The translations under genes and the position numbers were made by a program. The notes beneath the pieces are model-generated. The model was not told where the DNA came from. It saw only the letters and a list, made by a program, of their open reading frames with translations, and ran no database searches. From Blastopirellula marina (GTDB lineage Bacteria; Planctomycetota; Planctomycetia; Pirellulales; Pirellulaceae): a DNA stretch of 64,000 nucleotides. The stretch's first letter is position 1, and each line of letters begins with the position of its first letter. This document shows, in pieces, positions 18,149 to 26,640 of this stretch. Location: positions 186,001 through 250,000 of the forward strand of contig NZ_PUHY01000014.1 of assembly GCF_002967765.1 (NCBI RefSeq), written 5' to 3'.

Positions 18149-19003
18149 CTAATCCAGCTTACCAATTCGGCAATGCTTTAGCATCTCTTCAGCCGTGCTG
18201 ATATAGCTGGTATAGAACGGACCAAACTCGGCGTACCGGGCACTCGCTTCATCGAATCGCATCTTGTAGACAATGTCTTTTAAGTACTCCGGATTGCGTG
18301 CCCAGAGCGTGACACCCCATTCCCAGTCGTCCAGGCCAACACTGACCGTGATCAACTGCGAAACTTTTCCCGCGAACTGCATCCCGCTTTGAGCATGCTC
18401 GGCCATCAACGCATTTCGTGCGGAGAAAGGGAGCGTGAACCAGTTTTCACCGACTTTACGCTTCTTGTTCATCGGGTAGAAGCAAGTCGCCGGGTAAGGA
18501 GGGAAGTCTGGTGTCAGACGCTGATTATTCATCATCGGCAAACGCTTGGCGTAGGCATTGACCTTGGCCTCGAACGAAGGCGAGTCCTTCTCTTCCCCCT
18601 CGCGAATCAAACGTTCGGCGAACTGTTCAATTGAAGGAACATATTCCGAGATTTCGGTGACCGAAACAAAGGAATACGTCGGTGTGATCGCCGCGCCGAA
18701 CTTACTGGCCAATAGTTTCTGATGAACCATATCGATCACCAATGGATTTGGGTCCATTAGCATCAAGGCGAAATCGGCTTTGTGCCCGCTGACGATCGAA
18801 ACCTGAAGCCGCTGCGGATTACCTTCCGCTTCCGGATTGAGAATCGCGATGATCTCTTGGCAGCCGTCAGCGAGTTCTTCCGGCGAGAATCCTAAAAGAA
18901 GGGCCCGATCGAACGAGTAATAGAAATGACCGCAGTGCCAACCCTCGGTCGGGATAATAGAGGGTTCAGGAAGTGGGGCGGAACCGGGACGACCGTGGCT
19001 CAT
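18149..19003 (-). CDS. hemQ: Chlorite-dismutase-family protein, coproheme decarboxylase (HemQ/ChdC)
   Basis: The 284-aa protein matches HemQ, which converts coproheme III to heme b with peroxide in the coproporphyrin-dependent heme pathway. The N-terminal ferredoxin-like half includes WHCGHFYYSFDR and ADFALMLMDPNP. The second half has FYPMNKKRK, whose Y176 aligns with the catalytic tyrosine, then RNALMAEHAQSG, whose H203 aligns with the proximal heme ligand. The VSVGLDDWEWGVTLW block is also typical. A true chlorite dismutase is less likely because the YPMNK motif is the HemQ type. It is about 30 residues longer than Firmicute HemQ. The start has AAGAAG upstream. Confidence 0.88.
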   Translation of the reverse strand: MSHGRPGSAPLPEPSIIPTEGWHCGHFYYSFDRALLLGFSPEELADGCQEIIAILNPEAEGNPQRLQVSIVSGHKADFALMLMDPNPLVIDMVHQKLLASKFGAAITPTYSFVSVTEISEYVPSIEQFAERLIREGEEKDSPSFEAKVNAYAKRLPMMNNQRLTPDFPPYPATCFYPMNKKRKVGENWFTLPFSARNALMAEHAQSGMQFAGKVSQLITVSVGLDDWEWGVTLWARNPEYLKDIVYKMRFDEASARYAEFGPFYTSYISTAEEMLKHCRIGKLD

Positions 19004-19124
19004 GGAACTGACTTCTTACAAGAGGGCGAAACATGACAACTGAAACATTCAGTCTATCAAATCGCGCGGTCCGGTCGAAGTAGCCCGAGTTGTGAGAGCA
19101 GGCGAAGCAGAACGAAGAGAATAT

Positions 19125-19179
19125 TAACCACGGATTTAACGGCGATTCGCTTCCAAATATCCGTGCCCATCCGTGGTTA
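19125..19179. repeat. Palindromic repeat of the AACCACGGAT type
   Basis: TAACCACGGAT (19125-19135) and ATCCGTGGTTA (19169-19179) are perfect 11-bp inverted arms around a 33-bp centre, which holds a further ATCCG (19159-19163). It lies just after the orphan gene's stop codon, reading on the minus strand, and resembles the inner arms of the element at 19726-19888. Confidence 0.7.
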
Positions 19180-19204
19180 CAAATTGTTCCGATCGGTCAG
19201 GCAA

Positions 19205-19675
19205 TCATCGCTTCGTTGTTGAATTTACGGAAGCATCGTCCAGGTCGTGGCAGAGGCGTTCGAACGATTCTCGGGTGAGATGGATTTCGTCCTGTTCTCG
19301 ATCACCTCCAGCGGCTGCATAACGTTCGATCGAGACGCCGCTGTGATCGACGTTCATTTCATAATAACGCCGCGTATCGCCGTCGCTGCTTGGTTTTTGC
19401 GAGCGGATTTGAATCTGACGTCCGGATGGATCACGTTCGATGATCGCCAGCGGTTCCAACAAGTAGTCGACACGGCGAACCAGGTTTTCCGCAACGTCCG
19501 TTGCTTCTTCATGAGACTTGACCTCGTTGAATCGGTAATCGATTTGTCGAGCCGAAACGCCCACCTTTTCGACCGTCAGGTCGGTAGCCGTGACCTTTCC
19601 CTGGTTTAGCGCCGTTTCGAACTTCCTGTTCGGCGCTGGATGGTTATCCAGCGATTGTCTTAGTCCGTGAGACAC
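19205..19675 (-). CDS. 156-aa protein of unknown function, flanked by palindromic repeats
   Basis: I do not recognise this protein. It is soluble, charged, without signal peptide or membrane helices, and probably alpha/beta: TDLTVEKVGVSARQIDYRF, then a helix (HEEATDVAENLVRRVDYLL), then strands (LAIIERDPSGRQIQIRSQ, YYEMNVDHSGVSIERY) and a C-terminal helix. The start is GTG at 19675 because a strong Shine-Dalgarno (AAAAGGAG) sits seven bases before it; the longer frame from a TTG at 19714 lacks one. It lies between hemQ and spoVR on the same strand, with a palindromic repeat on each side, so it may be its own transcription unit. Confidence 0.7.
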   Translation of the reverse strand: MSHGLRQSLDNHPAPNRKFETALNQGKVTATDLTVEKVGVSARQIDYRFNEVKSHEEATDVAENLVRRVDYLLEPLAIIERDPSGRQIQIRSQKPSSDGDTRRYYEMNVDHSGVSIERYAAAGGDREQDEIHLTRESFERLCHDLDDASVNSTTKR

Positions 19676-19725
19676 GATGTTTCTCCTTTTGGGAAGTATG
19701 AATGATAAAAACAAGGAGAAGAGGG

Positions 19726-19888
19726 TTTGCCACCGAGGACACGATGATCACCGAAGAGCAGCGGGAGGTTTTAACCACCGATTACACCGATAAGCATGGA
19801 TGCTTTCTTCCTGATTTGCTTCACGTATTCGGGATCAGTGGTTGCTCTGACTAGACTCTTCCGTTCACGGGGTGTCCTCTGTGGCTAA
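19726..19888. repeat. Nested palindromic element upstream of the orphan gene
   Basis: Two concentric inverted repeats share a centre near 19807. Outer arms: TTTGCCACCGAGGACAC (19726-19742) with GTGTCCTCTGTGGCTAAA (about 19872-19888), imperfect. Inner arms: AACCACCGAT (19773-19782) with ATCAGTGGTT (19834-19843), 9 of 10. The element fills the space between the spoVR stop (19907) and the orphan gene start, and its inner arms resemble the repeat at 19125-19179. Confidence 0.75.
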
Positions 19889-19906
19889 ACATCTTCTTTC
19901 AATCAA

Positions 19907-21433
19907 CTAGCTCGTTTCGAGTTTGACGCATTCGTGATGCGTTCCATCCCAGCTCAGCACGACTTCTTGCTCATCGAGAATGGTATGGATGTGGACTGGA
20001 CGCTTCCAAAGCGTGAACAAGTTGGTAAGCGTATCGCGGGCATAGTCCATTTTCAGTTCAATGCCTTGATGGCGGTGGGTCAGCAGCATCTCGCCGCGGT
20101 TCTTGTAGTTGCCATCGGTGACGAAGATCTCGGGGCGGCCCATGTTGGTTAAACTGAACAGAAGTTGCTGTTTGACCTTGGGGAATTCGCGGCTTTCAAT
20201 CTCGTAGTATTCGGTTGTTTCGTTGTAACCGAACTGGAACATCTTGTAACGGCGACAGAAATCGAGCGTGAAGAACTCGTCGATGAAGGTCAGGTCGTTA
20301 TGGATTCGGCGGACCTCGAAGATCTTTTCACGTCCGAGGCCGACATCGGTATTCCAGTTCTGGCGTTCGTAAAAGTCATCGCAGTCGTCGTAATCTTGGC
20401 CGAAGCAGCCACGGTTCCAGCGATCTTCGATATCTCGTAGAAGTTCGAGTCCCAGCTTGTACGGGTTCAAGCGAGTGGGGCTCGAGGCTAACGTGCCGGA
20501 GGTATGGTCGGCGTAGTTTATGACTTCCGACGCGGTCAGTCCATGCCGAGTCATAATGGTGGAATGCCAGTAAGTAGCCCACCCTTCGTTCATGATCTTC
20601 GTTTGCCCTTGCGGGGCGAAGTAATAGGCTTCGTCGCGAATCATTGACAGCACATCTAACTGCCAAGGACGCAGCGGAGCATAGTTCAATAAGAACTGCA
20701 TCACATCTTTGGTCGGTTCATCCGGCACCGGGATCGCTCGGGCTGGCCGTGGTGATTCTTCCGCATCGTTCGCTTTCTTGCGGGGATTGATGAAGTTATC
20801 CATGTATCCCTTGGCGGGAAGTCGAAAGCTGGGAGCGGATTCTGGCTGGGCGTCCTCGTCAGTGTGAGCGTGGAACTTATAGCGATCTTCCGAGCGTGAC
20901 CGCTGAATGAAGGGAGAGTGAATGTCGATCAGGTCTTCGATGCTTAAGCAGGCGTCGATAAAGTTCTCGACTTCCTCGACACCGAAGCGATTCATGTAGC
21001 GGCGAATACGATTTCCGTGGTTGGCCATCTGATCGATCATCTTGCGATCGGTCTTACTGAACCATTGGTTGCACTTAAAGAAATCGCAATGGCCGTACAC
21101 ATGAGCCATGACCAGCTTGTGATCGGCGTACATATTGCTGGAAAGCAGGTACGCATAACATGGGTCGTTGTTGATCACCAGCTCGTAGATTTTCTGAAGA
21201 CCGTAGTGGTAACCTTTCGAGAGGCGTTCGTACTCCATGCCGAAACGCCAATGGGGATACCGAGTTGGAAAACCACCCATCGCCGCGATCGCGTTCAATT
21301 GGTCGACATCGACCAGTTCGAAGATCGTGGGGAAGAAGTCCAAGCCGTAATCGAGCGCGTGTTGCTCGATTTCGATTTGCACTTCTGCCAGTTCCTCGGG
21401 CAGATTCGCGAAACTTCGATGCGTGATGGGCAT
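19907..21433 (-). CDS. spoVR: SpoVR/YcgB family protein
   Basis: The 508-aa protein is a full-length SpoVR family member. Typical blocks are the N-terminal ALDYGLDFFPTIFELVD, RYPHWRFGMEYERL, INNDPCYAYLL and AHVYGHCDFFKCN. Later come ILNYAP-like LLNYAPLRPWQLDVLSMIRDEAYYFAPQ, the MNEGWATYWHS motif and PYKLGLELLRDIEDRW. SpoVR takes part in spore cortex formation in Bacillus and in stress or stationary-phase responses elsewhere; its molecular activity is not settled. It follows yeaH and prkA in the order known from many proteobacteria. GGGAGG four to six bases before the ATG is a strong Shine-Dalgarno. Confidence 0.95.
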   Translation of the reverse strand: MPITHRSFANLPEELAEVQIEIEQHALDYGLDFFPTIFELVDVDQLNAIAAMGGFPTRYPHWRFGMEYERLSKGYHYGLQKIYELVINNDPCYAYLLSSNMYADHKLVMAHVYGHCDFFKCNQWFSKTDRKMIDQMANHGNRIRRYMNRFGVEEVENFIDACLSIEDLIDIHSPFIQRSRSEDRYKFHAHTDEDAQPESAPSFRLPAKGYMDNFINPRKKANDAEESPRPARAIPVPDEPTKDVMQFLLNYAPLRPWQLDVLSMIRDEAYYFAPQGQTKIMNEGWATYWHSTIMTRHGLTASEVINYADHTSGTLASSPTRLNPYKLGLELLRDIEDRWNRGCFGQDYDDCDDFYERQNWNTDVGLGREKIFEVRRIHNDLTFIDEFFTLDFCRRYKMFQFGYNETTEYYEIESREFPKVKQQLLFSLTNMGRPEIFVTDGNYKNRGEMLLTHRHQGIELKMDYARDTLTNLFTLWKRPVHIHTILDEQEVVLSWDGTHHECVKLETS

Positions 21434-21449
21434 GGATTTCCTCCCTCGC

Positions 21450-21662
21450 CTAGCTCGATGGTTGATCGAGATCCTGGACCTCGAACTTGCTTTCCGAAAG
21501 CGAACTGATCACATCCCACAGTCTTGGGAAGTCGTGACGCAATTGTGTTTTCGCGCGTTGGATTGCTTCGGCCGCCGTCTGGCAAACCACCGTAACCTGA
21601 TTGTGCCCCACGCGTACCAAGTAGCGATGTGGCATGACGGAATCAAAATCAGCTGTCGACAT
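21450..21662 (-). CDS. 70-aa protein between YeaH and SpoVR
   Basis: This small gene fills the gap between yeaH (26 bp before it) and spoVR (16 bp after it) on the same strand, so it is very likely part of the operon. An AAGG Shine-Dalgarno lies nine bases before the ATG. The protein is soluble and looks like one compact beta-beta-alpha unit: MPHRYLVRVGHNQVTVVCQT, a helix TAAEAIQRAKTQLRHDFPRLW, then a short strand with a Ser/Glu/Asp-rich end. I do not recognise the family. A role as a partner or adaptor of PrkA, YeaH or SpoVR is inference from position. Confidence 0.7.
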   Translation of the reverse strand: MSTADFDSVMPHRYLVRVGHNQVTVVCQTAAEAIQRAKTQLRHDFPRLWDVISSLSESKFEVQDLDQPSS

Positions 21663-21688
21663 AAACCGTTACCTTAAGATGAAGAACC

Positions 21689-22792
21689 TCACTTACCTTT
21701 ACCTAGGAAGAGCTTGATGGAGTCGTAAATCGCATCTTTGTCCTCAATGTGGGACAAGATGAGGGTTTCGTGGTTCTTGCCAAATTGATTAGCAAGCGAT
21801 TTCATATACTCGCCACTCCCGTAGGGGCTCTCGACTTGTCCGTAACAAAACAAGTTACAGACCGGGATCAGCGAATTTTCCAGTACCCGCATGCAGGCTT
21901 TGTTGTCTTCTCCCCAGTTGTCGCCGTCGGAGAACTGGAAGCAGTAAATGTTCCATTCCGACGTGGGGAATTCTTTCTCTAAGATGCCTTGCACCACTTT
22001 GTAAGCAGAACTAATCCGCGTGCCGCCGCTCTCGCGGGTGTGGTAGAAGGTATGCTCGTCGACTTCTTTGGCACTGGCATCATGGATGACATAACGAGTT
22101 TCGACGCCGTTATATTGGCTGCGGAGCCAGGTATCGATCCAGAATGCTTCGGTCCGGACGATATCTTTCTGGTCGTCGGTCATCGAGCCAGAGACATCCA
22201 TCACGTAGATCACGGCGGCGTTCGCTTCTGGTTGGGGGATGCTGGTCCAACTGCGATAACGCGTATCTTCCCGCACCGGTACGATGACGGGATTCTTGGG
22301 GTTGTAGATGCCTGAGGCGATTTGCCTGCGTAATGCCTTGACATAGGTACGTCGGAAATGTCGTAGCGATTCGGGGCCGGTCGATCGAATGCTGTCGTAC
22401 CGATTTTTATATTGCGAGATGTTCGCATCCCCTTTCGGCTCGATCTTGGGGAGTTCTAGCTCATCGCCAAGCATCGCGGCGAGTTCTTCGAGCGGGACGT
22501 CGACTTCCAGCATGTGCTTGCCCGGCTCGCTCCCAGCTTGCCCAGCACCGTCACCATCATCTCCTTTACCCACTGGATCGCCTGGCTCACCATCACCTTG
22601 GCCGACGCCACCTTTGTTTTTGCCGTAACGAAAGTGAGGTACATCCATGCTGGGGACCGGGATGCTAACGAGATCTTTCCCCTTGCGCCCGATCATCTCG
22701 CCGTGCGTGATGTACTTACGAAGATTATCACGGACCCTACCTCGCACGATTTCGCGGAAGCGGTGGACGTCGCGATCAATCTTCAGCCCCAT
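21689..22792 (-). CDS. yeaH: YeaH/YhbH family protein (DUF444, vWA-like)
   Basis: From the ATG at 22792 the protein has 367 aa, the usual size. Signatures are the N-terminal [21 protein letters not shown], a Gly/Asp-rich linker around residues 65-100, and the [11 protein letters not shown] block, a von Willebrand A-type metal-site motif (DxSxS). The C-terminal part with [10 protein letters not shown] and [14 protein letters not shown] is also typical. YeaH acts with the kinase YeaG/PrkA in nutrient-stress responses in E. coli. The frame runs on to 22948, but AAGGAG eight bases before 22792 and the family N-terminus fix the start. A palindromic repeat lies between it and prkA. Confidence 0.93.
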   Translation of the reverse strand: MGLKIDRDVHRFREIVRGRVRDNLRKYITHGEMIGRKGKDLVSIPVPSMDVPHFRYGKNKGGVGQGDGEPGDPVGKGDDGDGAGQAGSEPGKHMLEVDVPLEELAAMLGDELELPKIEPKGDANISQYKNRYDSIRSTGPESLRHFRRTYVKALRRQIASGIYNPKNPVIVPVREDTRYRSWTSIPQPEANAAVIYVMDVSGSMTDDQKDIVRTEAFWIDTWLRSQYNGVETRYVIHDASAKEVDEHTFYHTRESGGTRISSAYKVVQGILEKEFPTSEWNIYCFQFSDGDNWGEDNKACMRVLENSLIPVCNLFCYGQVESPYGSGEYMKSLANQFGKNHETLILSHIEDKDAIYDSIKLFLGKGK

Positions 22793-22875
22793 GGCACGAT
22801 CTCCTTGCGCGGGCAATATCGGAAAGTTGGAAATAGGACGGGCGATCATTGTCGAAGGCCCGTTGTCCGATAACG

Positions 22876-22977
22876 GGTGCCATGCTCTCGTCTTCATGGA
22901 CGGCTGTGTCGCTTGCTTGGCCCTGACAGGGAAAGCAGCATACAGCAACTACCAAGCGAGGACGTTCGCATGGCACC
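22876..22977. repeat. Palindromic element of the GGTGCCATGC family, inside the prkA operon
   Basis: GGTGCCATGC (22876-22885) and GCATGGCACC (22968-22977) are perfect 10-bp inverted arms. A small hairpin CCCTG-a-CAGGG (22921-22931) lies exactly at their centre. The element sits in the 211-bp gap between prkA and yeaH, which are on the same strand. The arms share their sequence with the element at 47299-47373. Confidence 0.75.
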
Positions 22978-23003
22978 TCGTTGTGAGTGGTTGTGGCAGC
23001 TTG

Positions 23004-25058
23004 CTATTCGGTCACATCTCCTCGAGCGAAGATGCTGGCGACGTAATTGAGCACGTCGGTCGCGCTCTCTTCGTCGTAACCGTGGTCGCGGATGAGTCGT
23101 TGCTTGACCACGTCGATTTTCTCTTGCGTTTCCTGGTCGATGACACTGGAGACGAGACTAGTGAGCTTGATCGAGTCTTTCTGGTCTTCGAACAACTTCA
23201 ACTGGAGAGCTTTGTATAACCGTTCGTTCGTCTTGAAATCGAACTTCTTACCATCGATTGACAAAGCACCGATGTAGTTCATGATCTCACGGCGGAAGTC
23301 GTCTTTACGGCTCTCGGGAATGTCTATCTTTTCTTCAATCGATCGCATCAAACGATCATCTGGTTCTTCGTACTGCCCAGTGAACTTGTTCTTCACACGC
23401 TCACGCTGGGTGTACGCTTTGACGTTATCGATGTAGTTGGCACAGAGTCGCATCATCGCGTCTTCGTCTGCGGCGATGGCGCGTTGGACTTCGTTCTTGA
23501 CGATGTTCTCGTATTCTTCCTTGACCACCTCGAGCAGTTGGCGATAGTGATCGCGCTGGTCTTCGCTGGTGATCAACGAATGGTTGCCGAGACCCGACTC
23601 GAGCTCGTTCAACACCATGAATGGGTTGATCGAAGTCGCGTCGGGATGTGCCACGAGTGCGTTGGAAATCTTGTCTTGGACATAACGAGGCGAGATGCCC
23701 AACATCCCTTCCCGTTTGGCTTGAGACTTGAGTTCCTTGATGTTCTCTTCGGTGAAACCAGGCAGTGATTTGCCGTCATAAAGCTTCAGCTTTTGCATCA
23801 ACGTCAGGCTGGCATTCTTTGGTTCTTCTAACCGAGTTAGGACTGCCCACATTGCGGCCATTTCGATGGTATGCGGGGCAATGTGCTTCCCTTTGACCTT
23901 TTGGTTGTTGTAATCCTTTTCGTAGATCTTTACTTCATTGGAGAGCTTGGTAACGTATGGCACGTCAATCTTAACGGTACGATCTCGCAAGGCTTCCATA
24001 AACTCGTTGTTCTGAAGTCGACGATACTCCGGTTCGTTCGTATGACCGAGGATCACCTCGTCGATGTCGGTCTGAGCGAACTTCTTTGGTTTCACCTTGT
24101 GTTCCTGGCTGGCACCTAGCAGGTCGTACAGGAACGCGACGTCCAACTTCAACACTTCGATGAACTCGATGATGCCACGGTTGGCGACGTTGAATTCACC
24201 GTCGAAGTTAAATGCACGTGGGTCACTATCTGTGCCGTACTCGGCGATCTTGCGATAGTTGATGTCGCCGGTGAGTTCCGTCGAATCTTGGTTCTTCTCG
24301 TCCTTTGGTTGGAAGGTACCGATACCGATACGATCCTTTTCGCTGAGAAGGATACGGCGGACGTGCACGTCCTGAATCACTTTCGTCCAATCACCACCAT
24401 GTCGTGCCAGGCTGTCCATGTACATGAACCGGCAGAAGGGGCAGAGTTCGCCGGAGATGCTGAGGGGGTACTCACTCTGTTTTGCTGGATTGGTTAGTTG
24501 TGCTGCGATATCAGCCCGGAACTCTTCTGGAATTAGATGCAGCGGCTCTTCATTCATCGGGCACCAGTGAACGGCAGACATGTCGTCCGGCTTGTGGGGA
24601 TCAATCCAGCCCAGCGAGTAAATGGCACCTTCATCTGTGGCGGAGTACCGTTCGAGCCCTTTCTTGAGCAAGCGAGCCATGGTGCTTTTGCTGCTACCGA
24701 CCGGTCCATGTAAGAGAAGTACACGCTTCTCGATTCCATAACCGTGGGCGGCACTTTTCAATGCGTTGACCAGCGAGACCTGGGCGTCTTCAAGGCCGAA
24801 GATCGCATCGCGACCACCATCCAGCGGATCGTCGAAGAAGCGATAATGAACCTTCTTCTCACGCGATACTTCGTACGTATCGATCCCGTAGGAAAGGATC
24901 ATGTCGTAGCAACGCTGAAAGGCATTTCGCGTGATGGCGGGATGTTCCGCAATGAGATCGAGGTACGCCTCGAACGTTCCCTGCCAGTTCTTTTTGCGAA
25001 ACTGATCCAGGTTCTGGCGTTCTGCCAGGAAAGAAACGATTTCACGACCGCCGGCCAT
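23004..25058 (-). CDS. prkA: PrkA-family serine protein kinase (YeaG-like)
   Basis: The 684-aa protein is a full-length PrkA/YeaG. It combines an AAA+-like ATPase domain at the N-terminus, with Walker [10 protein letters not shown] at residues 118-126, and a C-terminal domain with kinase or protease activity reported in the family. Further signatures are [30 protein letters not shown], a CPFCRFM motif, [13 protein letters not shown] and LGHTNEPEY. It is the first gene of the prkA-yeaH-(70 aa)-spoVR set, a stress and stationary-phase module. AGGAGGG (25068-25074 on the minus strand) fixes the ATG. Its leader carries two hairpins. Confidence 0.96.
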   Translation of the reverse strand: MAGGREIVSFLAERQNLDQFRKKNWQGTFEAYLDLIAEHPAITRNAFQRCYDMILSYGIDTYEVSREKKVHYRFFDDPLDGGRDAIFGLEDAQVSLVNALKSAAHGYGIEKRVLLLHGPVGSSKSTMARLLKKGLERYSATDEGAIYSLGWIDPHKPDDMSAVHWCPMNEEPLHLIPEEFRADIAAQLTNPAKQSEYPLSISGELCPFCRFMYMDSLARHGGDWTKVIQDVHVRRILLSEKDRIGIGTFQPKDEKNQDSTELTGDINYRKIAEYGTDSDPRAFNFDGEFNVANRGIIEFIEVLKLDVAFLYDLLGASQEHKVKPKKFAQTDIDEVILGHTNEPEYRRLQNNEFMEALRDRTVKIDVPYVTKLSNEVKIYEKDYNNQKVKGKHIAPHTIEMAAMWAVLTRLEEPKNASLTLMQKLKLYDGKSLPGFTEENIKELKSQAKREGMLGISPRYVQDKISNALVAHPDATSINPFMVLNELESGLGNHSLITSEDQRDHYRQLLEVVKEEYENIVKNEVQRAIAADEDAMMRLCANYIDNVKAYTQRERVKNKFTGQYEEPDDRLMRSIEEKIDIPESRKDDFRREIMNYIGALSIDGKKFDFKTNERLYKALQLKLFEDQKDSIKLTSLVSSVIDQETQEKIDVVKQRLIRDHGYDEESATDVLNYVASIFARGDVTE

Positions 25059-25080
25059 ATTGCTGATCCCTCCTGAGTTT

Positions 25081-25151
25081 GGTTACCGAGTCCAACTCGG
25101 TAGACCTGAATTAGGAATGAGACCGCGACCAAGATCGATAGCCAATCTTGG
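25081..25151 (-). promoter_or_regulatory. Two tandem hairpins in the prkA leader
   Basis: The hairpin next to the gene pairs TACCGAGT (25084-25091) with ACTCGGTA (25095-25102), extended by GGT/ACC (25081-25083 and 25104-25106) with one bulged base. It ends about 7 bp before the Shine-Dalgarno. A second pairs CCAAGAT (25129-25135) with ATCTTGG (25145-25151), loop 9 nt. No T run follows, so they are not simple terminators. Regulation of prkA translation or mRNA stability is possible. Confidence 0.4.
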
Positions 25152-25789
25152 CCACGAAAGCTCTAGGGGATGGGGCAGTTGGGTCTTGTATGACGAATTC
25201 TGCGATTCTTGCCAAGTCGTATCTTACTTGCTTATTCTCTCGGTCCGCGCATGCGCACGCAACATCTCGGATAAAAGGTTGCCAAACGCCGAGCGCGATT
25301 GAGAAAGAACGTCGCGAAGAAAGAACAAATGGGAAGAATTTGCGTCGGATCGGCTACAAGATCACTTTGCCTTCCCTTCATTGAAGTATCGACCGAAGGG
25401 TGAATATAAGCAATAGAAAGATTGGATCGAATTTTGAAAGGCTGCGGCTTGTGAAAAATGGCACTAGTTGTAACTAGGCAATTAGCTTCGCTTTCGGTGC
25501 GATTGTCAGACAGAAATCGGATGCCCGTATTTTTTTCAAAATAGAGAAGTTTGCGCGCGATAGAAGCAAACCAAATGGTGTTAGTGATCAGAAATTGGCC
25601 AGAAAACGCGATATCGTACGTCTTAGGGCGATCGGTAGAAAGTAATCGCAAGATATCGCTTTGCAACGTCCAAATCAGCGTGATTGAGCGAAGTGATTTC
25701 GCCCAAATTCCACAGCTTAACTTGATCGGAGCATCGGCGAATGCGCTCCCACATCTCAGCCGATCGTGCGCTTAACGAACGAGTTGCAA
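25152..25789. other. Non-coding stretch between prkA and the receiver-domain gene
   Basis: No convincing gene is present. A 144-codon frame on the minus strand (25232-25666) has low-complexity, unlikely composition. The stretch is AT-richer than its surroundings. The one feature I can point to is a palindrome CTAGTT-gt-AACTAG (25464-25477). It should hold the prkA promoter, which I could not place. Confidence 0.5.
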
Positions 25790-26179
25790 CTAACCCAATA
25801 CCTTCCGGACCGCTTCGAGCAGTCGATCCATCGGGAAAGGTTTGCGGATGTAGTCATCAACGCCCAGCATCTCAGCGTAAGCCTTATGGCGATTGCCTTC
25901 GTTGCCGGTGACCATGATCACCTTGGTCGGCACGCGGTTGGTCTGTCGCAATTTCTCTAGCACGAGGAAGCCGCTGCGCTTAGGCATCATCATGTCTAGG
26001 ACAATCAAATCAGGATCGTCTCGTTCGGCCAAGGCGAGACCTTGATTGCCGTCACGGGCAACCAGCACACGATATCCGTTCCCCTCGAGAGCGAAACGCA
26101 TGGTTTCAACGATTTCGGTATCGTCGTCCACCAGCAGAATGGTCTTCTGATCGGCCGTCTTGGCTTCCTTTTCGCTCAT
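25790..26179 (-). CDS. Stand-alone response-regulator receiver domain
   Basis: The 129-aa protein is a single CheY-like receiver domain with no output domain. The acidic pocket is D18-D20 (LLVDDDTE), the phosphoacceptor is D62 in LIVLDMMMPKRSG, the switch Thr is in MVTGNEG, and the conserved Lys is in YIRKPFPMD. Such single-domain regulators act by protein-protein contact in phosphorelays. No histidine kinase is adjacent, so the partner is unknown. It lies upstream of the prkA module in the same direction but 730 bp away. Confidence 0.93.
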   Translation of the reverse strand: MSEKEAKTADQKTILLVDDDTEIVETMRFALEGNGYRVLVARDGNQGLALAERDDPDLIVLDMMMPKRSGFLVLEKLRQTNRVPTKVIMVTGNEGNRHKAYAEMLGVDDYIRKPFPMDRLLEAVRKVLG

Positions 26180-26640
26180 TACGAGTGGCTGCTTTGTGAA
26201 AAGAGAGTTGTCGAAGCGAATACGTTGTCCATCGGTAATTTTATACTACTACTCGATTTAGCACCCAATCGCAACGGTAGGCAACCGATTTCGGCAGTGC
26301 CTCGGGGCACACGTAAGGTTCCTAATCCGCAGGGTTTACCTACATCGGTGGGGAAATGGAGCGTTCTCCCAATCGATCGCGAATTAGGAGCTTCAGTGGG
26401 AGCGGTTGTCTCAAGCACTTTCGCGACGCTTTGATGCAAGGAATGCGGAGTCTGTTTTTACCTGCAAATCAATTAAGAACGGAGTTTCCAGGGTCAGTCA
26501 TACTGCACTGGCGTTAGAAAATACTGGGAAAGGAAAATAAAAGATGAAGCTGCCGTCCGATCGGGGTATCATGAGTCGCTCAATACTCAGGCAGTAGATT
26601 TTGGGGGATTTATTTCCCCTGTCAGCGAAAGGACTTATAC
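26180..26640. other. Non-coding stretch between divergent genes
   Basis: No credible gene or RNA was seen. It must contain the promoters of the receiver gene (minus) and of the WD40-like gene (plus). One short GTGCC/GGCAC hairpin lies near 26298-26312. AAAGGA just before 26641 is the Shine-Dalgarno of the next gene. A minus-strand frame at 26179-26439 is not protein-like. Confidence 0.45.

Noticed and set aside
18149-19003. Possible true chlorite dismutase
   Set aside because: The YPMNKKR block with Y176 and the later H203 follow the HemQ (coproheme decarboxylase) pattern.
25232-25666. Minus-strand frame of 144 codons upstream of prkA
   Set aside because: No ribosome-binding site and unlikely composition; it crosses a palindrome and probably the promoter region.
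26179-26439. Minus-strand frame upstream of the receiver gene
   Set aside because: No Shine-Dalgarno and no protein-like pattern; it more likely covers the divergent promoter region.
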